Notes: generated by a model from the letters alone, not told the origin. Positions 40,161 through 53,135 are shown, counted from the first letter of the stretch. The stretch is 64,000 nucleotides of DNA from Panulirus ornatus (GCF_036320965.1 NC_092241.1:9125569-9189568), one strand, 5' to 3'. Numbers and translations: made by a program.

Positions 40161-42531
40161 ACCATCCACTCTAACTAAACGCAATGAATGCATCTCAATT
40201 GAACCACAGTTGGCTGGTGGAACACGGCAAAATAGAATGGCATTTTTTTCCCCCCGAACTTTAATACAAAAGTAATTGCGGGAACACGGACAATTACAAC
40301 ACGTTTTCTTTTACAGGAACAACTGAAGTAACTAGTGTGTCCGTGCGGGTAAAAGATCGTAGAGGCGCTGCCTTGGGTAAGTAGAGAGATTAATGTGATG
40401 CGTTCGTCGTGTGAAAATGTGTAGCTGGTTGTGTGATGCGTGAGCGGGATACAACAGGCGCGAACCTCACGCCGGAGTTGTGAGAGACGACAACTAACCT
40501 ACAACAACAGTTGTACATCTTACACACATGACAATACGTCTGATGTTTTGACTCAATTTAACACAGGGATCCCCACGTCAAGGGTCAGACATACAGTAAG
40601 AGCGTAGGGTTTACTGAACACTGGAAGAAAGCGTTATTGTTGTTGTTTATATTTGTGTTATTCAATGACGATGTTGACGGCCTTAATGACCGTGGCAATC
40701 AACAGGCCTAAAGCTGGAGGAACCAACCAACCATCTACAAGCATATCATAATTTTCAACGAGTCATTGATGGCAGAAATCCCTTTAAGTGTCCATCTTAC
40801 TGGGCCTCCAGGGACCAGGAATACCACAACAGAAATTTATAGACAAGTAATGGATAAACATGGCCAGTGTTGTAGGAATCAGTGATTAATTAAATCAAGA
40901 ACAGCACAGGTCCCACAAGATTCCTGAGGCACTCTGCTTGTCACTTCCGTACAAAATGACAGCATTCCCGCATTAGTCTTCATCATCACGTTACCATTTG
41001 TGTGCCGGCGTCTAGACCAACAGGTGACTGAGACAGCAGGTCTGCGACGGTGTAGCCTCATCATCAGTCCTCCCAAGCCAACCTGAGGCAGCCGTTGTAG
41101 CCTAGAGCCTTGTACCAGTGTAACCTGCACACATGTGTAACATGATCATGAATTATAGTCAGCGTTGATTAAAGCAATACGCCCGGATGCTCCACAGTTC
41201 TCTGCCTACAGCGAAGACAAACATGTGTGAATCATCATCTGTCTGCCTCCCTGCTCTCACCACACTAATACGTCTGTTTCTGATCTTTTCCACTGTCACG
41301 ACAGCCTCAGGGGATGCAGTGAGCTGTTGCTCTTTAGATTCCGTTGTATTTCTTTACACACTTTGATGGTTCTGAGCCAGTGAGATGGAAGCTAGGAAAC
41401 ATCTGGATGTTTCCTCAGAGCGTGAGTCGTGAGGTGCTTGTCGTGTCGTGGTCACATGTGAAGCGGACCTCCGAAACGTCTGGCTCTGAGAAGCTTCACG
41501 AACTCAAAGTGTATTTCCCAGAAATGTTTATTACCAGCCCAGTGGCGTTTCACTTGTTTTTGTCGTCTGAGCGACAAGGATAACAAATTATTTAAACCCC
41601 CTCCCCCCACCTCCATCCTCCACCTCTCCCTCCCCTACTGGTCCACCGTCACAAATAAGCGGAGGGTGGAAGAGCGAATGCAGCAGTAGCAGCAACGGGC
41701 TGGTCAGTCAGCGTGGGTCGATGCAGTTCGTCCCGGCAGCTGGCGAGGCCGACCCCGCGTCACTCTGCCTAGTACGCGGACACCTTCCCTCGGGTGGTTT
41801 AGGCCGACCCTCTAGGTCCGGGTGCTCGTGGCCCCTGGGGTATCACTCCTCGTACTGCAGCAGCTGAGGAGGAGGAAGAGAAGGTCCAGTAAGACGTGGG
41901 AGATGCGAACCCGGGGTCTCGGTGGCCGATAGCCAGCCATCCTCACATCAGAGGAACACGTTAGCGTTTCGTGTTTGCCTCGCTTTTGTTTGTTGACAAT
42001 TTCCTGATGTATCATAAAATACAGGAAAATAATGCTACAGTTTACACCTGAGTACTGCATGCTGAGTAATACAACTGCATGATATGCGTCGTACATAAAG
42101 CTTGTATAGGATGAACCTAAATATTGACGTAAACACACTTCTGTGTATCACAAATACATGAAAAATTCACGGAAGAAAATAAGGAATTTTATGACACACT
42201 CCGTAAAGCAATTCTTATGACGAAGCCCCAAGATGTATTATGATAAAGATTCGGGAATTTGAATCTTTATTTCATTTTCTTTTTCTAAATGGTTCCGCTT
42301 TTTCTCCAAGATCCCTTTTCCTGATCACCCAGCAGCGGTAGTTCCCGTGGGAGGGGAATGATGGACTCCTTTGGAGTGAGATGTTCTTCTACGAGACTGT
42401 ACTGCCTTTCGTCACCAGGGGGGAAATGAAACACGATAAGTTCCCAAGTGCACTTTCATGTAATAATCACATCATCAGGGGAGACACAAGAGAGAAATAT
42501 AAGTCAGTTGACATACAACAAAGAGACGTAG
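40161..42531. other. Non-coding stretch
   Basis: No gene recognised. A C-rich run lies at 41597-41640. Confidence 0.35.

Positions 42532-42609
<78 letters not shown>
42532..42609. repeat. (TA)n microsatellite
   Basis: Uninterrupted TA tract. Confidence 0.95.
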
Positions 42610-42612
<3 letters not shown>

Positions 42613-42764
42613 ATTTCTGGAGCAGCTGAGGGACTTCCCAGCACCACTTGCCTGATGCTTTACCGTTGATGAGATTAATGACGTCACACGCATAAACCTG
42701 ACACAGGGCTTCGTGTGACGTCTGCATGACGATGAGGACGGACCACATTAAGTGTGGCTGACGT

Positions 42765-43062
42765 GTTGTGCTGTGGCGGGTGTAGCACACCCCCACACAC
42801 CCTCCCCAACCACACCTCCACCTCTGACACGGTGTGGAGGGAGGGAGGGAGGGGCAGTTCTGAGTGTAGCATCCTCCTCCCCCGCCGCTGACACCATGCG
42901 GAGGGAGGGAGGGAGCAAGTCATCACTGCAGCACCTGCACTTGACGTCGTACAGAGGGAAGGGGGGAGGGAGCGGGGGCACTCTGACTGCAGCACACACC
43001 CCTTCCCCCCCCGTCGGTCGACGTGCACAGGAGGGAGGGAGGGAGGGAGGTGTTGCTAGGGG
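42765..43062. repeat. Diverged 55-75 bp tandem repeat with G4-type runs
   Basis: Four G-rich blocks at 42837, 42901, 42957 and 43031 (GAGGGAGGGAGGGAGG types). They are separated by related spacers containing CAGCAC and TGACAC/TGACGT pieces. Each block has four or more G-triplets, enough for an intramolecular G-quadruplex on the plus strand. Confidence 0.75.
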
Positions 43063-43224
43063 GAGGGGGAGACGGCCTGCCCGCGCACGTACTTAACATC
43101 GTATTCATCGGAACAATCGAGGATCACGACCTCTGAACCTAACGCTGACCACCTTGACCACGACGCGTCGGTACAGCTCTTGAAATGACCTGACCCGACC
43201 TAACCTCTGGTCACAGGCTAGGCC

Positions 43225-43440
43225 TTCCCACCCAAGGGTCGTACCGTCGCGTCGGACTGGGAGGACCTATTCTCGTGCTCAAGGGTAGTACGGTCGTACT
43301 CAAGGGTCGTATCTTCGTACTCAAGGGTCGTACCGTCGTGCTCAAGGGTCGTACCGTCGTGCAAGGGTCGTAACGTCGTGCTCAAGGGTCGTACAGTCAT
43401 GCTCAAGGGTCGTACCGTCGTGCTCAAGGGTCGTGCCGCT
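43225..43440. repeat. CGACGGTACGACCC family cluster, reverse orientation
   Basis: About nine units of CTCAAGGGTCGTACCGTCGT. One lost its CTC (GTGCAAGGGTCGTAACG). Confidence 0.9.
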
Positions 43441-43753
43441 CGCCGTGCTGAAGCTGAGTTTAGCACATGGGATAAACGCACGAAGGGGTCGCTCATTTTC
43501 CAGTTCGGAATGACTCACAGACACGTCCGGGTGTGCAGCGGGCGGGGGACGCGCAGACATTGACGTGGTGGTCATACGCCGGATATGTCAACCAAGCAAG
43601 CGATGAGACACGGAGGCGGCGAGTGGACCCCTCCAGCAGCAGCAGCGGCAGCAGCAGCGGCAGCACGTGGTGTTTGTGTTTATTGATTTCCAGGGCGCGG
43701 GGGGGACGGACGGGACCTTAACCTTCCAGAACCTCACCCCCACCCCACCCTAC

Positions 43754-43785
<32 letters not shown>

Positions 43786-44280
43786 CGGTGGACGGGCAAG
43801 AGCCCTCTGTTGAACTGTTCCACCTTCGTCTAGAAACAGCAGGAATGTCAGGAGAGTACAACACGTCCTGCAGCGGATAATCTCGCTATATACCATCAGG
43901 TTTCTTTATATTGGTCGCACGAGTATGCCATACCCTCCCATCACCCCAGGCTCACCCCCAACGTTACTCCCTCCTCCCTCGCTCTACCCGTTGTTCACCC
44001 CCATTCCTCGCTAGGCCTACCTCCCCCGCCACTGACGGCCCCAATTCATCAAGCCTTTGTTCTGCACCCAGGAGGACCTGGCACCAAGCCCAGGAGGATC
44101 CTCCTCCGCCTCAGGGAGGGTCGGAGCACCGTCTACCGTCGTCTACACGAGTGGGTAACACACGAAAAAACGTTCCTGACCCAAACCATAGACAGTAACG
44201 TGAAGCGTGAGCTGTACCTCAAGACCGTTCTGACGTCCTGGTTCTGGCTTCTTGCTCGGGGTAGTCGCGTGGAAGCTATC

Positions 44281-44284
<4 letters not shown>
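43441..44284. other. Non-coding stretch with a (CA)n tract
   Basis: Contains CAGCAG-type short repeats near 43640 and (CA)n at 43754-43783. No gene recognised. Confidence 0.4.

Positions 44285-44285
<1 letters not shown>

Positions 44286-44374
<89 letters not shown>
44286..44374. repeat. (GA)n microsatellite
   Basis: Uninterrupted GA tract of ~88 bp. Confidence 0.95.
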
Positions 44375-44375
<1 letters not shown>

Positions 44376-44500
44376 CTTTACACACCTGGTGGTGGGGTGG
44401 GAGTGCGCTAATTACTGGGCAGTGTGATGGACTGGGGAGGATGACCAGGCAAAGGAGGCACAGCTGAGGTTGAGAGAACTGAAGGTTTTGAAGATGTTCT

Positions 44501-44549
<49 letters not shown>
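44501..44549. repeat. (GT)n microsatellite
   Basis: Uninterrupted GT tract. Confidence 0.95.
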
Positions 44550-44552
<3 letters not shown>

Positions 44553-46073
44553 GCCTGACTCTGACACAATCAAACTTTATGGGAATAATGCTATTCAGTT
44601 TCTGAGTCACTCTACCTCCCGACTCGCCAGATCACTCAAAGACCAGAGAGCAGCCAGCTTACTGTTTCAGTGCCACAGCGAGGGAGGAAGGAGCCACGAT
44701 CGGTTCCTGCCATCTCAGTAGAGGTGGATAGTCAATATTCCATAGTTCTAGAACATTTTCGATCGTCTACAACATCATCTGGTACCTAGAATAGGTGTTA
44801 CGGGGGAAAAAAAATACGCTGAATATATGGTTCTGTTAAGTTAGTCCAACACTGGTACTATGTACATGTTAGGTGTTACCGGACTCCGTTTGCAAAGGAT
44901 CACATATCGAGTATTACTCTCAAGGGACGAAAGGGAGTAAGGTCCAATCAAGAACTTTCTCATTTCCCTGCTCCTGTATGGAGTGCAGCCTCAGAGCAGC
45001 AGGAACTTCGTTAAAGGACTCCTGTGGCTACATAATAATAATGTTAATATCATCATTATACCAAATCGCGTTTTCTGTATATGTCGGACGTAAACGAACG
45101 AAAAACGGAAAAACTCTTCAACAGAACCTGTCCACCGCTGTCATGGTAGCAAGGCGAGTACAGAGCGGGGCCGGTGTGGTGACCTCGAGGGACAGGCGAG
45201 GTCAGGTCAAGTCGCGCGTGGCTTGGTCGGGTTTGTCACTGTCAATGATGCAGGTACGGTGAAGCCTGGGCGCTACATCCCATCACGCCTCAACCTGTGT
45301 CGTTACATCCTCAATCAGTACTGAGGCTAGGGGACAGGCGGAGGCCCGGGTCCTGGGCCGTTCATGCACTCTGTGTCCTCTTCTGCCCCACCGTGCCCAC
45401 CGAGGCGGGCTGCAGTGCACGGTATGTTCACGGCTCCTGCAGCACAAATCAATCAGGAATCGTCCCACACCCACAAAAACCGGGGAGAAACTCATCCTTT
45501 TTTGTCCCTAGTCACTTTATCCACCAGCCTCCATGTTGCAGTGTAGAGTACACGCTACTACCTGTACTCATCACACCTGAGTGTACAGAGCTGTACAAAA
45601 GTAGATGAGAAGGAGACATGTACTTGAGTACACGGGCTCGTCAGCCTAGTCCTCAGCAGCTTGCATGATAACGCGGGAGACGCTGCTGCTGTGGCCTCTG
45701 ATGCCACCCCGCACCTTCAGGCATCAGGCTCGTAACATTCTCTGAGTTCTCCAAAGTGCAGAAGAGAACACTGCCTCTTCCGGTACAGCAGGTGTAATGG
45801 AGGAGGTTATCTTAACAGTTTAGGTTGGAGGAGACACTGTGGGAGGGATGTTCCCCGTCAGTGTCAACAGACAGCATCGCGGGAGGCGGGTGTGGCGACT
45901 TCCTGCAGCAGTTTAAGAGGAAAGACTCATCATCCTGGGGAGGCAGAGCGACCCCAGCCTCCATACCTCCCAGCACGGGACACCCCCTGCTACTGCCTCA
46001 CCTAGAGGAGGGCCGGGAGGCACTGCAGTTCTCTCTATCATCTGAGCCATCACTTGACCCACTGCTCTCCTTT

Positions 46074-46078
<5 letters not shown>
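44550..46078. other. Non-coding stretch
   Basis: No supported gene. A frame at 45825-46118 has varied composition but no motif and runs into the (GT)n tract. Confidence 0.35.

Positions 46079-46118
<40 letters not shown>
46079..46118. repeat. (GT)n microsatellite
   Basis: GT tract, followed at 46205-46262 by a GGA/GAA-rich purine stretch. Confidence 0.95.
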
Positions 46119-46119
<1 letters not shown>

Positions 46120-46734
46120 GTTGGAGTGGCGTATGTCGGCTCTGGTGTATCTTCCAATCAATAATGAACCACTGTGAAAGATCACACTAAGATAGAATAC
46201 TAAAAAAGAAAAAGAAGGAGGAGGAGGAGGAGGAAAAGGAAGGGGAAGAAGAAGGAGAGGAACAAGACTGATAATAAACATATAAGTGATGCTAACGGAA
46301 AACAATACTTGACTGTATATAAAGGAAGAGGAGCTGCTGTGAGCGGGTGTGGTGGTTTCTGACTACCTCAGTCTTTCAGGTTGATGACAGCGACTCTGGC
46401 AGGCCACAAGTCTGAGTCTCGTGTGGTACGCGGTAGTGTGGCTAAACAGATATTTACATCCAGTTTGCCATCAGTCCCACAACAGGAGTTAATGAGTTCA
46501 TCGTCTACATCATCAAGCTAATTAAGTATTGTGTTTACTTCACTTCCCTCGCCTCAGTAACCGTGTGAACCCTTCCCTAACACTGAACCAAAAGCAGCCA
46601 AGCTCACTACGTTGTATGTCCCTAACTTTAGGTCTCCCCTGGAGACTTCATGAACACCAGGCTGTATCACCCATGTGTACGTGGAGGGAAGGAAGTCCTT
46701 CACTCGCAGGGCCTCAACTCTGGATATAAATCAA

Positions 46735-46815
46735 ACTAAAACTTCCACCAGTGGGGGCTCGAACCGCCGCTCGCACAGTGAGACGGACCCGTTACCATTA
46801 GGTCTGCGGGTTCAC
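46735..46815 (-). mobile_element. tRNA-like SINE head fragment
   Basis: On the minus strand CCTAATGGTAACGGGTCCG (A-box-like) precedes GGCGGTTCGAGCCCCCAC (a good B-box, GGTTCGAGCC) at tRNA-like spacing. No closed acceptor stem, so it is a tRNA-derived SINE or pseudo-tRNA, not a functional tRNA. Confidence 0.45.
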
Positions 46816-47504
46816 ACGTACTGTATACTGCAAGCGTCACGTTCAGGTGTTGTTGATCAGCCGGAGGCCAGAATCTGCATAGTTAGATAAGACAGCTGTG
46901 TCACAAGTGTGGCTATATACAGGGAAACAAGTGTTTACTATGGAATCATATTCTAACCCCAAATAAAAATATTCCGAACATTAGTATGGTCACCCTGGCA
47001 GGGTAATACGTTATCAAAACGTATAATATGAATTGGACGTCTATGATAAAATACTTCCCAAATGAACTCCCTGGCCCTCCTGTAGACTTACCAAACACCT
47101 GGAGGTTTTGAAGCTACAAATCTACTCTTCTAACTCTTTCTCAAATGGTTAAAAACAAGTCACACGCACAAGACCTGGTTTATCATCGCCCTCCTCGAAG
47201 CAAAGGTAGACAGACGGATCGTCCACAGTGTATCCCCTCACACCTAAGATGTCTGAAATGTAGTTGATGAGATCTATCCACCTTCACAACTTACATGAAT
47301 TACGTAATTTTGTTGTAGCATCAACTGTAGTAATTCTGTTGTAGCGTCAACTGTGGTACTGTAATTTTCAAGGCTGGGAAGGTTGCTGACGATTTTGAGA
47401 AAGAGTTTAAGAAGGGCGTGATGGGCAGTTCATGCAGTTGCAGTATTGCACATTATCATTCGTTTATTCATAATTACCCCAGGACCTGTTTCTGTAAAGG
47501 AGTC
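46816..47504. other. Non-coding stretch
   Basis: No gene recognised. A short duplication (TTGTAGCATCAACTGTAGTA, then TTGTAGCGTCAACTGTGGTA) lies at 47313-47360. Confidence 0.4.
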
Positions 47505-50500
47505 CTGGTATGGACCGCGCCACCCCACACTGTGTGGTTGGTGAGGACCTGGTATGGACCGCGCCACCCCACACTGTGTGGTTGGTGAGGACCTGGTATG
47601 GACCGCGTCACCTCACACTGTGTGGTTGGTGAGGACCTGGTATGGACCGCGCCACCCCACACTGTGTGGTTGGTGAGGACCTGGTATGGACCGCGTCACC
47701 TCACACTGTGTGGTTGGTGAGGACCTGGTATGGACCGCGCCACCCCACACTGTGTGGTTGGTGAGGACCTGGTATGGACCGCGTCACCTCACACTGTGTG
47801 GTTGGTGAGGACCTGGTATGGACCGCGCCACCCCACACTGTGTGGTTGGTGAGGACCTGGTATGGACCGCGTCACCTCACACTGTGTGGTTGGTGAGGAC
47901 CTGGTATGGACCGCGCCACCCCACACTGTGTGGTTGGTGAGGACCTGGTATGGACCGCGTCACCTCACACTGTGTGGTTGGTGAGGACCTGGTATGGACC
48001 GCATTACCCCACACTGTGTGGTTGGTGAGGACCTGGTATGGACCGCGTCACCTCACACTGTGTGGTTGGTGAGGACCTGGTATGGACCGCGTCACCTCAC
48101 ACTGTGTGGTTGGTGAGGACCTGGTATGGACCGCGCCACCCCACACTGTGTGGTTGGTGAGGACCTGGTATGGACCGCGTCACCTCACACTGTGTGGTTG
48201 GTGAGGACCTGGTATGGACCGCGTCACCTCACACTGTGTGGTTGGTGAGGACCTGGTATGGACCGCGTCACCTCACACTGTGTGGTTGGTGAGGACCTGG
48301 TATGGACCGCGCCACCCCACACTGTGTGGTTGGTGAGGACCTGGTATGGACCGCGTCACCTCACACTGTGTGGTTGGTGAGGACCTGGTATGGACCGCGT
48401 CACCTCACACTGTGTGGTTGGTGAGGACCTGGTATGGACCGCGTCACCTCACACTGTGTGGTTGGTGAGGACCTGGTATGGACCGCGCCACCCCACACTG
48501 TGTGGTTGGTGAGGACCTGGTATGGACCGCGTCACCTCACACTGTGTGGTTGGTGAGGACCTGGTATGGACCGCGTCACCTCACACTGTGTGGTTGGTGA
48601 GGACCTGGTATGGACCGCGCCACCCCACACTGTGTGGTTGGTGAGGACCTGGTATGGACCGCGCCACCCCACACTGTGTGGTTGGTGAGGACCTGGTATG
48701 GACCGCGCCACCCCACACTGTGTGGTTGGTGAGGACCTGGTATGGACCGCGCCACCCCACACTGTGTGGTTGGTGAGGACCTGGTATGGACCGCGCCACC
48801 CCACACTGTGTGGTTGGTGAGGACCTGGTATGGACCGCGTCACCTCACACTGTGTGGTTGGTGAGGACCTGGTATGGACAGCGTCACCTCACACTGTGTG
48901 GTTGGTGAGGACCTGGTATGGACCGCGTCACCTCACACTGTGTGGTTGGTGAGGACCTGGTATGGACCGCGCCACCCCACACTGTGTGGTTGGTGAGGAC
49001 CTGGTATGGACCGCGTCACCTCACACTGTGTGGTTGGTGAGGACCTGGTATGGACCGCGTCACCTCACACTGTGTGGTTGGTGAGGACCTGGTATGGACC
49101 GCGCCACCCCACACTGTGTGGTTGGTGAGGACCTGGTATGGACCGCGTCACCTCACACTGTGTGGTTGGTGAGGACCTGGTATGGACCGCGCCACCCCAC
49201 ACTGTGTGGTTGGTGAGGACCTGGTATGGACCGCGCCACCCCACACTGTGTGGTTGGTGAGGACCTGGTATGGACCGCGTCACCTCACACTGTGTGGTTG
49301 GTGAGGACCTGGTATGGACCGCGTCACCTCACACTGTGTGGTTGGTGAGGACCTGGTATGGACCGCGCCACCCCACACTGTGTGGTTGGTGAGGACCTGG
49401 TATGGACCGCGTCACCTCACACTGTGTGGTTGGTGAGGACCTGGTATGGACCGCGTCACCTCACACTGTGTGGTTGGTGAGGACCTGGTATGGACCGCGC
49501 CACCCCACACTGTGTGGTTGGTGAGGACCTGGTATGGACCGCGTCACCTCACACTGTGTGGTTGGTGAGGACCTGGTATGGACCGCGCCACCCCACACTG
49601 TGTGGTTGGTGAGGACCTGGTATGGACCGCATTACCCCACACTGTGTGGTTGGTGAGGACCTGGTATGGACCGCGCCACCCCACACTGTGTGGTTGGTGA
49701 GGACCTGGTATGGACCGCGTCACCTCACACTGTGTGGTTGGTGAGGACCTGGTATGGACCGCATTACCCCACACTGTGTGGTTGGTGAGGACCTGGTATG
49801 GACCGCATTACCCCACACTGTGTGGTTGGTGAGGACCTGGTATGGACCGCGTCACCTCACACTGTGTGGTTGGTGAGGACCTGGTATGGACCGCGTCACC
49901 TCACACTGTGTGGTTGGTGAGGACCTGGTATGGACCGCGCCACCCCACACTGTGTGGTTGGTGAGGACCTGGTATGGACCGCGTCACCTCACACTGTGTG
50001 GTTGGTGAGGACCTGGTATGGACCGCGTCACCTCACACTGTGTGGTTGGTGAGGACCTGGTATGGACCGCGTCACCTCACACTGTGTGGTTGGTGAGGAC
50101 CTGGTATGGACCGCGTCACCTCACACTGTGTGGTTGGTGAGGACCTGGTATGGACCGCGTCACCTCACACTGTGTGGTTGGTGAGGACCTGGTATGGACC
50201 GCGTCACCTCACACTGTGTGGTTGGTGAGGACCTGGTATGGACCGCGTCACCTCACACTGTGTGGTTGGTGAGGACCTGGTATGGACCGCATTACCCCAC
50301 ACTGTGTGGTTGGTGAGGACCTGGTATGGACCGCGCCACCCCACACTGTGTGGTTGGTGAGGACCTGGTATGGACCGCGCCACCCCACACTGTGTGGTTG
50401 GTGAGGACCTGGTATGGACCGCGCCACCCCACACTGTGTGGTTGGTGAGGACCTGGTATGGACCGCGCCACCCCACACTGTGTGGTTGGTGAGGACCTGG

Positions 50501-50848
50501 TATGGACCGCGTCACCTCACACTGTGTGGTTGGTGAGGACCTGGTATGGACCGCGCCACCCCACACTGTGTGGTTGGTGAGGACCTGGTATGGACCGCGC
50601 CACCCCACACTGTGTGGTTGGTGAGGACCTGGTATGGACCGCGCCACCCCACACTGTGTGGTTGGTGAGGACCTGGTATGGACCGCGTCACCTCACACTG
50701 TGTGGTTGGTGAGGACCTAGTATGGACCGCGTCACCTCACACTGTGTGGTTGGTGAGGACGTAGTATGGACAGCGTTACCTCACACTGTGTGGTTGGTGA
50801 GGACCTGGTATGGACCGCGTCACCCCACACTGTGTGGTTGGTGAGGCC
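47505..50848. repeat. 44-bp minisatellite, about 76 copies
   Basis: Unit starts CTGGTATGGACC and ends TGTGTGGTTGGTGAGGAC. The centre has three variants: GCGCCACCCC (A), GCGTCACCTC (B) and GCATTACCCC (C; units 12, 49, 52, 53 and 64). My reading gives 76 regular units, almost identical outside the variable decamer. The left end alternates A and B strictly for about ten units; later parts show runs such as ABBB and AAAA. Because 44 is not a multiple of 3 and the unit has no stops in some frames, long false open frames appear on the minus strand. Confidence 0.97.
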
Positions 50849-51260
50849 CTGGTAGGGAAACCGCCCACCCCACACTGTGGGGTTTTTGGTTTGGGGAAAC
50901 CTGGTATGGACCGCGCCACCCCCCCCTTTTGTGTGGTTGGTGAGGACCTGGTATGGACCGCTTTCACCTCACACTGGTTTTAACCCTGGGGCCGCGTCCC
51001 TTGGTTTGGTGGGGGTTTGGCACCGTTTTTTTACAGGGTTTTTTTGGGGGTTTTTGGGGGTGGGGGGGTCCCCCCCCTTTTTTGGGGAACCCCCCTTTTA
51101 TGGGGGGGTGATTACCAGGCCCCCCCGGCCGGGTTCCTTTTTTTGGGGGAAAGGTTATTGACCCCCCCCCATCCCGGGAATTGCTTTTTTCCCCTTCCCC
51201 CCCTTTCCCCCCTCCCCTTCCCCCCTTCCCTCCCCCCTTTTCCCTCCCTCAACAACCGTT
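50849..51260. other. Homopolymer-inflated sequence, probable assembly error
   Basis: The array continues as distorted units (GGTTTTTGGTTTGGGGAAAC, ACCCCCCCCTTTTGTGTGG) and then dissolves into long G, C and T runs. Runs of seven or more appear repeatedly within 300 bp. Array phrases (CTGGTATGGACCGC) still show through at 50900-50965. Confidence 0.7.
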
Positions 51261-51923
51261 TACGTTTCGTAAACCAGTGGAGCTCACACGCCTCACGCCC
51301 GTCCATCCCCCGCCCTGATGTATTTTGCAGACAGTTCCCTACTTTTTAAAACATACAGTCCCCCCACCATCAACACATGCAGCACACAGGACATGTGTGC
51401 TAATAATCCAGAGAGATCCACAATGATCCCGGCGTCCTGCCAGCGTCACATTCCCCGTGTTCCCTGAGCAAACTTGTGCCAAGGTCAACAACGTGTTCCC
51501 CGCCAGTGACTGGGGTCTGACCTCGCCACATCCACTGGGGGACCAGTTGGGACAGCACGTACCAGCCAGTCCCCGGGGGTCGCTGTGTATGAGTTCGTGT
51601 GACTCCAGAAGACCCTTCTCGTCGGGGCTTTGTGAACGCCACCTTCAACCACGAGACACAAGACGCTTCCTGCACGGTATTCACTCGGTCGAGACGGGTC
51701 CTGCCTGGGTGATAGACGAACTGGAACACATAAATCACCCGCTGCAGAGCAGTGTGAGATGCACGTATGCCATGGAAACCACACGACGGGGCCTTTATGG
51801 CAATGTTGGGCGCGTCCCTCGACGCTCCTACCTTAAGTCTGTAAGACGAGGACACGAGACATGCTCGTGGTCTCGCTGAATCAACCTTCTATGACCTCCT
51901 CTCTAACGATTCGTGATTCTATC

Positions 51924-51925
<2 letters not shown>
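51261..51925. other. Non-coding stretch
   Basis: Open frames of 140-150 codons exist on both strands at 51400-51880 but overlap each other and carry no recognisable motif. Confidence 0.35.

Positions 51926-51991
<66 letters not shown>
51926..51991. repeat. (TG)n microsatellite
   Basis: Uninterrupted TG tract. Confidence 0.95.
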
Positions 51992-51992
<1 letters not shown>

Positions 51993-52955
51993 ACAAGAAC
52001 CGTAGGGTAATTTCTTGTCTGTCATTTAAAACGATCACATAATACGTGAGGATAGTTTCACAGGAGCTGCTTGCCTGTAGCAGTGTCCTGGCGTGGTCAG
52101 GGTGTGTGTGTGTGTGTGAATGCTGCTTCTGTTCTAAACTGTAGCAGGGAGAGCGGCTGGCTGGCTCACTGTGCACCCCTGCCTACCTCCCCTGTGTACG
52201 TACGTACGGTGACGCACACACGACTGGGCCTCAATGATTTATTTACATTATAAGTTACGTCATGACGGAGCTGTTCGCAAGGACTGGCCAACAACGGATG
52301 AGTTACATAACTACTTACACAGTGAGTGACGTCAACAGCTGAACGGACGGGGCAGGTCTGTGGGATGCTGAGAAGGGAACCCAGCAACGTTTTCTTACGA
52401 ATGAGAATAATGGCAAGTGGTCAAAGACTGATCAGAAGATGCCAAGGTTAAAGAGGTCACCAAGGTTGTCAGTAGGCTACAGAGGTCACCAAGGTTGTCA
52501 GTAGGCAGCCAAGGCACCAATAAGATGGTAAGTGTCGTGTTTGCATTCTCGTAATGTCAGTAATGAATGTATTGATTACAGAGTCACTTTACTACGCACT
52601 TGGCTGCTTCCCACAGTTTGTATGATGAGACCGGCCACTCGAGGACTAGCTGTCGTCACTCCTCCTCCAACCCTCGGACACACACACAAACCGGCTGTGG
52701 AATTCTCTTGCTTTTATTGTCTTTCCTCTTCACATAATCTTTCGTACATTAAGAGTCAGGTGTGTACAAACACCCTGATTGATTTACATTTTTAACTTTT
52801 TCTCTCGACTGAGGTGGCCTTGGATGGGGGAGGGTTCGCTTGTGTTATGTTGGTCACTTAAGAGAAGAAGAAAAAAAAAAAATCAGAGGAAGTGAAGAAA
52901 TCAAACTCCATCCATGAACCTGCCTGAGTGCTGCTCCTGACGAGGATAACAACTG
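51992..52955. other. Non-coding stretch
   Basis: Contains two direct copies of AGAGGTCACCAAGGTTGTCA (52455 and 52481). No gene recognised. Confidence 0.4.
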
Positions 52956-52959
52956 AGGG

Positions 52960-53135
52960 GAGCTGCTCTCTAGTCCGGAGCCTCACGTAGAGCACTGAGG
53001 GAGAGGATCTACACGTAGAGCACCGAGGGAGAGGATTCACACGTACAGCATTGAGGGAGAGGATCCACACGTAGAGCACCGAGGGAGAGGATTCACACGT
53101 ACAGCATTGAGGGAGAGGATCCACACGTCTCTCGA
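52960..53135. repeat. 28-bp minisatellite, dimeric, about 6 copies
   Basis: Two monomers alternate: ACGTAGAGCACCGAGGGAGA and ACGTACAGCATTGAGGGAGA, each ending GGATTCAC or GGATCCAC. The array therefore grew as a 56-bp dimer. Confidence 0.9.

Noticed and set aside
39697..40193. 127-codon minus-strand frame with repeated SYRRPQG
   Set aside because: A translation of the 21/22-bp minisatellite.
45825..46118. 97-codon plus-strand frame with varied composition
   Set aside because: Runs into a (GT)n tract, no motif and no good splice borders that define an exon.
46735..46815. Functional tRNA gene
   Set aside because: A- and B-box-like segments exist but no closed acceptor stem; treated as a SINE head.
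48532..50647. Long minus-strand open frames of repeated RSIPGPHQPHSV type
   Set aside because: They are a by-product of a stop-free 44-bp tandem repeat; all frames read the same peptide pieces in rotation.
51400..51879. Overlapping frames of 140-151 codons on both strands
   Set aside because: No recognisable domain; antisense overlap in moderately GC-rich DNA often gives such frames.
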